This document shows, in pieces, positions 59,161-64,000 of a DNA stretch of 64,000 bases. Source of the stretch: Oscillospiraceae bacterium (lineage in GTDB: Bacteria; Bacillota; Clostridia; Oscillospirales; Acutalibacteraceae); the NCBI GenBank assembly GCA_031269595.1, contig JAISYX010000066.1:1-64000 (forward strand). The letters run 5' to 3'. The notes under the pieces are model-generated. The model was given only the letters and a program-made list of their open reading frames with translations. It was not told the origin of the DNA and searched no databases. The translations under genes and the position numbers were made by a program. Within the stretch, counting starts at the first letter, position 1; every line of letters starts with the position of its first letter.

Positions 59161-60426
59161 ATGAGTGTATTCACAAGCGTTATATTAGAGATTCTTAAAG
59201 TGTTAGGAGTAGACATTACACATAGCGCAGTAAAGAGTTTAGCAGGTTGGATTAAAAAAATATTCAGTAAAAATGAAAACCGTTCATTTTTTAAATCTAG
59301 TGTAAGAGAATGGAAAAATCTGATTAGAAAAATCAAAATTAGTAAAAAATGTGACTTAGCAAATTTTTTGAGATATGAGCCATTGTTTTTATGCGCACAT
59401 AAACCGGTTTCAAAACAGGAAGTTTGCGAGCAAGCAATCTTGTTATTGGATAAAATATCATCAAAATGGAAAACGGACAGAATTGAATTTACAAAAGTTG
59501 CAATTATTGAATATGTAAATAAATTCTATTCAGAGTATGAGAAGCAGTTAAGAGGCAATATTACTCCTAACGAGCAAAAAGAATTAACTCACTTTGTAAT
59601 ATCAATAAGTTATGACGATCATTCCACACATAACGACAATTCTGTAAATACTACCAATGTGTACAATATAGAAAAAGTTGTAATGAGTGGTAAAAATATT
59701 TCAGAAAGTCCTACTCTTGAAGAGGAATTTAAACAAGATGAGGAAATTATAAATAAGCTAGATAATATTTATGATATTGTATATTCATGTTATGAAAATA
59801 ATGGGTGTCAAAGTGCATTGTCAGAACTTGAGAAGCAGGATATTCACATTCAAAATTTAATTGATAGGTTAGGTAATGAGCGACTAAAAGCACGAGAACG
59901 GTCGGCACTACAAAAACATTATGGAGATTATTTATATGAATTAGGATCATATAAGACGTCGCTAAAGGCTTATAAAGATGCACTGAATTTTATTGAAGGA
60001 AAAATATCTTCAAATGACTCCAGATTTGGATATTTATATTATTCTATAGCATTTTGCTATAGAGATTTAAGCACTAATAAATCTTCTGAAAAGGAAAATG
60101 ATAAAGCAATTGAGTTTTTTGCTAAAGCATTACATATATATAAGAAATCAATTGGTAACAATACAGAAGAAGTAGAGGCTAACCTTAACACAATATGTAG
60201 CAACTTACAATATTTGTCGGATTTAGTTAAAGATGAAATTAAAGAAATAATAGAAAAATGGAATTCCTTGCCACACAAGGTAGATGAGTACATTCATTCT
60301 AATAGCCTACAAGAACAGCAAGAACTAAAATCCGAAATCGAAGCCGCTTACCAATACACCAACCACACCGAACCCTTCGAAATCTGGTTTGAAAATCAGA
60401 TTAAAAGCAGAAGTGCAGCCGTTTAA
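59161..60426 (+). CDS. AT-rich TPR-like helical protein of unknown function
   Basis: I cannot assign a family. The 421-residue protein has a hydrophobic N-terminus (VFTSVILEILKVLGVDITHS), a helical middle, a short low-complexity hinge (SYDDHSTHNDNSVNTTNVYN) and then TPR-like repeats (YGDYLYELGSYKTSLKAYKD, LYYSIAFCYRDL, IEFFAKALHIYKKSIG), suggesting a protein-interaction role. TTG/TATAAT-type promoter sequence lies about 30 bases upstream. Base composition is far more AT-rich than the flanking hyd genes except in the last 35 codons, which use C-ending codons. Acquisition by transfer is likely. Confidence 0.65.
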   Translation: MSVFTSVILEILKVLGVDITHSAVKSLAGWIKKIFSKNENRSFFKSSVREWKNLIRKIKISKKCDLANFLRYEPLFLCAHKPVSKQEVCEQAILLLDKISSKWKTDRIEFTKVAIIEYVNKFYSEYEKQLRGNITPNEQKELTHFVISISYDDHSTHNDNSVNTTNVYNIEKVVMSGKNISESPTLEEEFKQDEEIINKLDNIYDIVYSCYENNGCQSALSELEKQDIHIQNLIDRLGNERLKARERSALQKHYGDYLYELGSYKTSLKAYKDALNFIEGKISSNDSRFGYLYYSIAFCYRDLSTNKSSEKENDKAIEFFAKALHIYKKSIGNNTEEVEANLNTICSNLQYLSDLVKDEIKEIIEKWNSLPHKVDEYIHSNSLQEQQELKSEIEAAYQYTNHTEPFEIWFENQIKSRSAAV

Positions 60427-60440
60427 ACTATAAAAAAACT

Positions 60441-60478
60441 CTCAACCCCGCCTGCAAAACAAGCGGGGTTGAGTTTTT
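60441..60478. terminator. Bidirectional terminator
   Basis: CTCAACCCCGC (60441-60451) pairs with GCGGGGTTGAG (60463-60473). T-runs follow on both strands (TTTTTTA on plus, GTTTTTTTA on minus), so it ends both convergent genes. Confidence 0.9.
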
Positions 60479-60494
60479 TATATGCATTAAACTA

Positions 60495-62579
60495 TTAGGG
60501 CAAATGGTTAATTACGCACTTGTTAGAGAGCGAGCTTGAGCCGCCGAAAATATAAAAGCTGCTTGCGCCCATTTCTGTCAAGGCTTCTCTAACTCCCGGG
60601 ACGAGTACTGAATTGCTGTGGTTAAGCAGCACCAGCGGAGCACGATTCTTTGCTGCAAAGGAGCTTCCTGCAAGTGCATCGGGGAAGTTTTGGCCTGTTG
60701 CAAAGGTTACAATGTTACCTGTGAACAGCTCACGGTTTGCATCTAGTATTTTAAGAGAGGTATCGTAGCGGTTTCCGCCTGCAATACGGTTTGCAGCCTC
60801 TGTACCCAGCGTAGCTGCTGCGGCCTCGCTTATTGAGCTTGTGCCGCCAATAAGGGTGATTTTTGCTTCTGTTAATCCGTCCGCATAACTCTTGGTTGCA
60901 GCATGGATTTCGTTGCCTAGTGTACTTTTTGCATTGTAGGTGAATAAGATAGGAGCACTGCGCAGTGCCGCAACAGGAGAGACCGCAAGTGCATCGGGGA
61001 AATTTGAACCGTCTGCAATATAAACCTCTGTGGCAGGAGTGCCTCTGAGCTCATCCAGCTTTTGGGCAATGGCTGCTGCAGTTTCATAACGGCTGCCGCC
61101 CGAGAGCCTTTCGGGTTGATACGAGCTAAGGCTGCGCTCAATAAAATCGCTTACAGAGCTGCTTCCGCCTAAAATATAAACCTTTTTGGCCGAAAGCCTT
61201 ACAAGCTCCTCTAAAACCTCATGCTCTAATGTGTTGCCGCCTGCTGTAAGAAGTATAGGTGCGTCAAGCGCATAGGCCAATGAGCCGCCGGCAAGAGCGT
61301 CTGCAAAGCTTCTACTGTTTGTTAACACAACATTTTCGGAAGAAGTCCAGCCCTTTTTGCTAATCTCTATTGCCGTTGTAATTCTGCCGCCGCCGCTTAT
61401 TCTTATTGCATTTGAGGGCAGGGGAGTTTCAATAACGGTTATAGTTGCGCTGGCCTCATATTTACGGGCAACTGTGGTTGCCACTATTTGAGTTGTTCCA
61501 AGCCCCACGCCTGTTACATTACCTGAGGCATCCACAGTAGCAATAGAGGTGTTAAGTGACTTCCAGGTAACGGCTTTGTTTTTAGCGGTTGATGGCGTGA
61601 CTGTTGCAGTTGCCTTTATTATATCACGTATTTCAATTACATTGCTTGGCAGACTTACAGAGACGCCTGTTGGATTCCCAGCAACCTCTTTAACGGTAAC
61701 ATTAAAGTTAACCCCTGATTCAAGACCGTTATTTACACCGGCTCTAACTACCACAGTTCCAGGGCGAACACCGTAAATTTTGCCGCCGCTGCCGTATGCA
61801 ATAACTTCGTTAGCTGAATAATATTCAAAGCTGCTGTTTTCTAAAATGGCTGTCCAGCCTACCGCCACATTCCTGTTATACACGGTGGGGTGGACAACTC
61901 CTGCTCCTTCATTTACTGTAACAGATGTTGTTGTGCCGTATACATCTAAAAATTTATCAAGTACAGGAATAGTGTGTGTAACCGTTGGACTTGAAGTACT
62001 TTTAGCAGCAGACGAGGATGAACCGCCGTCAAAGAACTGTGCCCAATAGTAAGTTCCATTGTGATAAACTGCACCTATACCAATAGAACTAAACTTTGCA
62101 TTAAGTATGTTTGCCTTGTGCCCAGAAGAGTTCATCCATGACTTCATAACCTCAGCGGCATTCCTCTGTCCTGCGGCAATGTTCTCACCGGCAGCGGAGC
62201 TCCATGATGTTATGTTAAAGCACGAGCTTCCGTCCGGCCTTGTGTGGCTAAAATATATAGTTGTTTCGGCGGCTCTTTGCATAGCAGCTGTTAAAAGCCT
62301 GCTGTTCATGGTAAGCTTGGGAGCACCAACCTTGGCTCTTTCGGTGTTAACTAAATCAAGCACCTTCCATGCCTCAGCATATGCCTCTGTAACCTTTACA
62401 TTAACTGAGCCGTAAATGCCCCTGTTAAATAAGGGCTGAGAGCCCTCCTGCTCAACAGCAGAAGCGGATTCGCCTATGTATGTATCCTTGGCTGCAACAC
62501 CAAAAGCGGGAACAGAAGCCAAGCTTAATATAATGCATAGAATTAGTGCAATGCTGAATGTTGATAATATCTTTTTCAT
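60495..62579 (-). CDS. Secreted CAP-domain protein with Big2 domains and three cell-wall-binding (CWB2) repeats
   Basis: A 694-residue surface protein. It has a signal peptide (1-29) and a CAP/SCP domain (about 70-190), with FSHTRPDGSSCF, GENIAAGQRNAAEVMKSWM and NSSGHKANILNAKFSSIGIG. Ig-like segments lie at about 200-300 and 302-385 (KAVTWKSLNTSIATVDASGN). Three CWB2 repeats follow at about 395-694 (RISGGGRITTAIEISKKGW, RLSGGSRYETAAAIAQ, RIAGGNRYDTSLKIL, with NFPDALAVSP-like segments). CWB2 repeats anchor proteins to anionic wall polymers, so it is a wall-bound protein of the clostridial S-layer-associated type. Confidence 0.9.
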   Translation of the reverse strand: MKKILSTFSIALILCIILSLASVPAFGVAAKDTYIGESASAVEQEGSQPLFNRGIYGSVNVKVTEAYAEAWKVLDLVNTERAKVGAPKLTMNSRLLTAAMQRAAETTIYFSHTRPDGSSCFNITSWSSAAGENIAAGQRNAAEVMKSWMNSSGHKANILNAKFSSIGIGAVYHNGTYYWAQFFDGGSSSSAAKSTSSPTVTHTIPVLDKFLDVYGTTTSVTVNEGAGVVHPTVYNRNVAVGWTAILENSSFEYYSANEVIAYGSGGKIYGVRPGTVVVRAGVNNGLESGVNFNVTVKEVAGNPTGVSVSLPSNVIEIRDIIKATATVTPSTAKNKAVTWKSLNTSIATVDASGNVTGVGLGTTQIVATTVARKYEASATITVIETPLPSNAIRISGGGRITTAIEISKKGWTSSENVVLTNSRSFADALAGGSLAYALDAPILLTAGGNTLEHEVLEELVRLSAKKVYILGGSSSVSDFIERSLSSYQPERLSGGSRYETAAAIAQKLDELRGTPATEVYIADGSNFPDALAVSPVAALRSAPILFTYNAKSTLGNEIHAATKSYADGLTEAKITLIGGTSSISEAAAATLGTEAANRIAGGNRYDTSLKILDANRELFTGNIVTFATGQNFPDALAGSSFAAKNRAPLVLLNHSNSVLVPGVREALTEMGASSFYIFGGSSSLSNKCVINHLP

Positions 62580-62672
62580 TAATAGTACATCCTCTCATTT
62601 TCAAGTAAAGATTAATTATAAAATACAATATTAAAAAACCATTGGAATCACCTCATTTTCAATCTGTTTTAA

Positions 62673-62701
62673 ATTTTATCACAATTTCTTCATAAATTCA
62701 A
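62673..62701 (-). promoter_or_regulatory. Promoter of the CAP/CWB2 gene
   Basis: Minus strand TTGAAT (62701-62696), a 17-base spacer, TAAAAT (62678-62673), giving a leader of about 85 bases. Confidence 0.65.
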
Positions 62702-62823
62702 GAGCTTTTTGGCAAAAAATTGCAAGAAATCCCATGGATATTCAATATCAACCTTTAGGATATTTCCACAAAAATAGCCAATACTAACTAAAGTTTAGCA
62801 AGCTGAAAGGATTGTGCTAATTT

Positions 62824-64000
62824 ATGCCTAAACCGTTGAATATAACAAGCGAAAAACCCGAGAGGCTCTCTTCACGCACGGCCAAGGAGCTTGAGGCTCT
62901 GCGGCGGGAATACCGCAGGCTGGCAGGGGCGGGGAGCACTCAGGCCGGCTGGCTCAGCGATAACTTTTACATGCTGGAGCGTGAGGGGCGCATGGTTATC
63001 CGTATACTGGATAAGGCTGCGGATGTCCCCTGCAAGGGCGGCGTTCCCTGCCTTTTTACAGCTATATTTGAAAGGGCAGATTTAGAGACAGGCGAGCTAT
63101 TTCAAGAGGATGCCCGCAATATATTAAATGAAGAGAGCCGCAAAAGGCCGCTTTGCACCGCAGAGCTGGATTTGCTGCCCTGGCTGCTGCGTGCCGTGCT
63201 CATCTCCAACGCCTGCAAGGCTTTGCAGGGGAAGAGTGATTCCAACGCACTGGGTAATTCCATACGCTCCTTAAGGGGCTTAAGTGAGTTTGATTTTGAG
63301 AGCATATGCGAGGAATACAACGCAGTTGACACCATCTTCAGGGGCGACCCAGCAGGGGTTTATCCCCTTATGGATAGGCCTTCACGGGCAAAATATAGGG
63401 AAAAGCTTGCAAAGCTTGCCAAAAAACGCAGGTCAACAGAGGAGGCTCTGGCTAAGGAGCTTGTGAAAAGGGCCTCAAAGGCCAAGGCGGAGCGTGAGCG
63501 TCATGTGGGCTTTTACCTGCTGGAGGATGAAGCTGAGCTTAAGTCCTCAAAGGGTAAGGGCGCAGGATTTTTGCTTGCGCAGTGCCTTATTCCGGCTTTA
63601 GCTACCGTGCTGCTGTGCCTCTGGCTGAGGGCTTGGCCGCTGCTTCCTATTATGTGGCTTGCGTTATGGGAGGCTCTGCGGCCATTAATCAGCCTGTTTC
63701 AGCCAAGGGTAGAGCCTCGCATTCTAACACGCATGGAGCTTAATGGCGAGATACCTGAAAACGAACCTACCGCCGTTGTGGTCTCTAACCTTTTACCCTC
63801 TGCACAAAAGGCGGGGGAGCTCTCCTCACGCCTTGAAAACCTCTATATAACCAACGGTAAGGGGAACATCATGTTCGGCATTCTGGCCGATTTTAAGGGC
63901 GCAAAAACCCCCACTGTGCCTGAGGATAGGTCTGCATTAAACGCTGCTGTGCGTGAAATCTCCAAGCTAAATGAAAAGTACGGCAAACGCTTCTTTCTTA
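62824..64000 (+). CDS. Cyclic beta-1,2-glucan synthase-like protein (GT84/GH94 type), N-terminal part
   Basis: The frame is open from the ATG at 62824 to the right edge, giving 392 residues. It has family-like features: LSDNFYMLEREGRMVI, the block MDRPSRAKYREKLAKLAKKR followed by EEALAKELVKRASKAK and HVGFYLLEDEAEL, a pair of membrane helices (about 238-268), and then the GT84-type start TAVVVSNLLPSAQKAGELSS with LENLYITNGKGNIMFGILAD. These match NdvB-like synthases that make cyclic beta-1,2-glucan; typical members are very long (over 2,000 residues), so most lies outside. GAAAGGA is about 12 bases before the ATG. Product specificity is inferred, not proven. Confidence 0.75.
   Translation, partial: MPKPLNITSEKPERLSSRTAKELEALRREYRRLAGAGSTQAGWLSDNFYMLEREGRMVIRILDKAADVPCKGGVPCLFTAIFERADLETGELFQEDARNILNEESRKRPLCTAELDLLPWLLRAVLISNACKALQGKSDSNALGNSIRSLRGLSEFDFESICEEYNAVDTIFRGDPAGVYPLMDRPSRAKYREKLAKLAKKRRSTEEALAKELVKRASKAKAERERHVGFYLLEDEAELKSSKGKGAGFLLAQCLIPALATVLLCLWLRAWPLLPIMWLALWEALRPLISLFQPRVEPRILTRMELNGEIPENEPTAVVVSNLLPSAQKAGELSSRLENLYITNGKGNIMFGILADFKGAKTPTVPEDRSALNAAVREISKLNEKYGKRFFL

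Overview
The window looks like chromosome of an endospore-forming anaerobic Clostridia-type Firmicute. I infer this from spoVAC/spoVAD, an NAD-linked [FeFe] hydrogenase operon, the Firmicute gene order rimP-nusA-rnpM-ylxQ-infB-rbfA-nrnA-truB-ribF, a pyruvate kinase with the extra C-terminal PEP-utiliser-type domain, DnaD/DnaC-type primosome genes and Gram-positive surface proteins (Big2, CAP, cell-wall-binding repeats). Species cannot be named from sequence alone; an Oscillospiraceae-like lineage is a reasonable guess.

Layout. 1-2790: end of an aromatic amino-acid operon (aroA, aroC, pheA), then tRNA-Arg(CCU). 3.2-7.4 kb: an accessory stretch with a HipA-like kinase fused to a DNA-binding domain, an AT-rich DUF1361 membrane protein and an ECF sigma factor with its membrane partner. 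7.4-17.7 kb (minus strand): a long translation/RNA operon from rimP to mnmA, interrupted by palindromic repeats. 17.9-26.2 kb: a glycosyltransferase, a small XRE regulator, folate genes (folK, folB, folP, folE) split by a DMT exporter and an amino-acid ABC transporter, and a membrane protein. 26.2-26.9 kb: a repeat-dense gap. 26.9-32.4 kb: an LCP-like protein, ispD, pyk, a Thr-rich surface protein, ispF. 32.6-37.7 kb: a 1712-residue secreted polysaccharide deacetylase/Big2 protein. 37.8-39.3 kb: spoVAD, spoVAC. 39.6-42.5 kb: two tandem paralogues of an unrecognised helical-repeat/zinc-ribbon family. 42.5-48.4 kb: an iron-sulfur ASKHA protein, a radical-SAM pair, a DUF2148 protein, an RluA pseudouridine synthase and a lipoprotein. 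48.8-52.6 kb: DnaD, DnaC, a Smr-like protein, a DUF4830 protein and a PflX-type radical SAM protein. 52.7-60.4 kb: a pentapeptide-repeat protein, the hydrogenase operon (hydC, ATPase, ferredoxin, hydB, hydA) under a probable Rex operator, and an AT-rich TPR-like protein. 60.5-64 kb: a CAP/Big2/CWB2 surface protein and the start of a cyclic beta-glucan synthase-like protein.

Four things stand out. (1) The ABC-transporter substrate-binding lipoprotein at 22995-23813 appears to be a natural circular permutation, with its two sequence halves in swapped order. (2) Several unrelated genes (rbfA, folE, the DMT transporter, the LCP-like gene, ispF, a lipoprotein, a radical SAM gene) have their only plausible Shine-Dalgarno far upstream, with one or more hairpins between it and the start codon. 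Several share a recognisable element ending in a TGACACATGGTGTCA-type hairpin, and an orphan copy lies downstream of pheA. (3) Palindromic repeats are abundant and modular: the same outer caps carry different palindromic cores, 7-nt-periodic arrays sit beside short palindromes, and two repeats supply the stop codons of neighbouring genes. (4) The tandem helical-repeat/zinc-ribbon paralogues have nearly identical promoters and no function I can assign.
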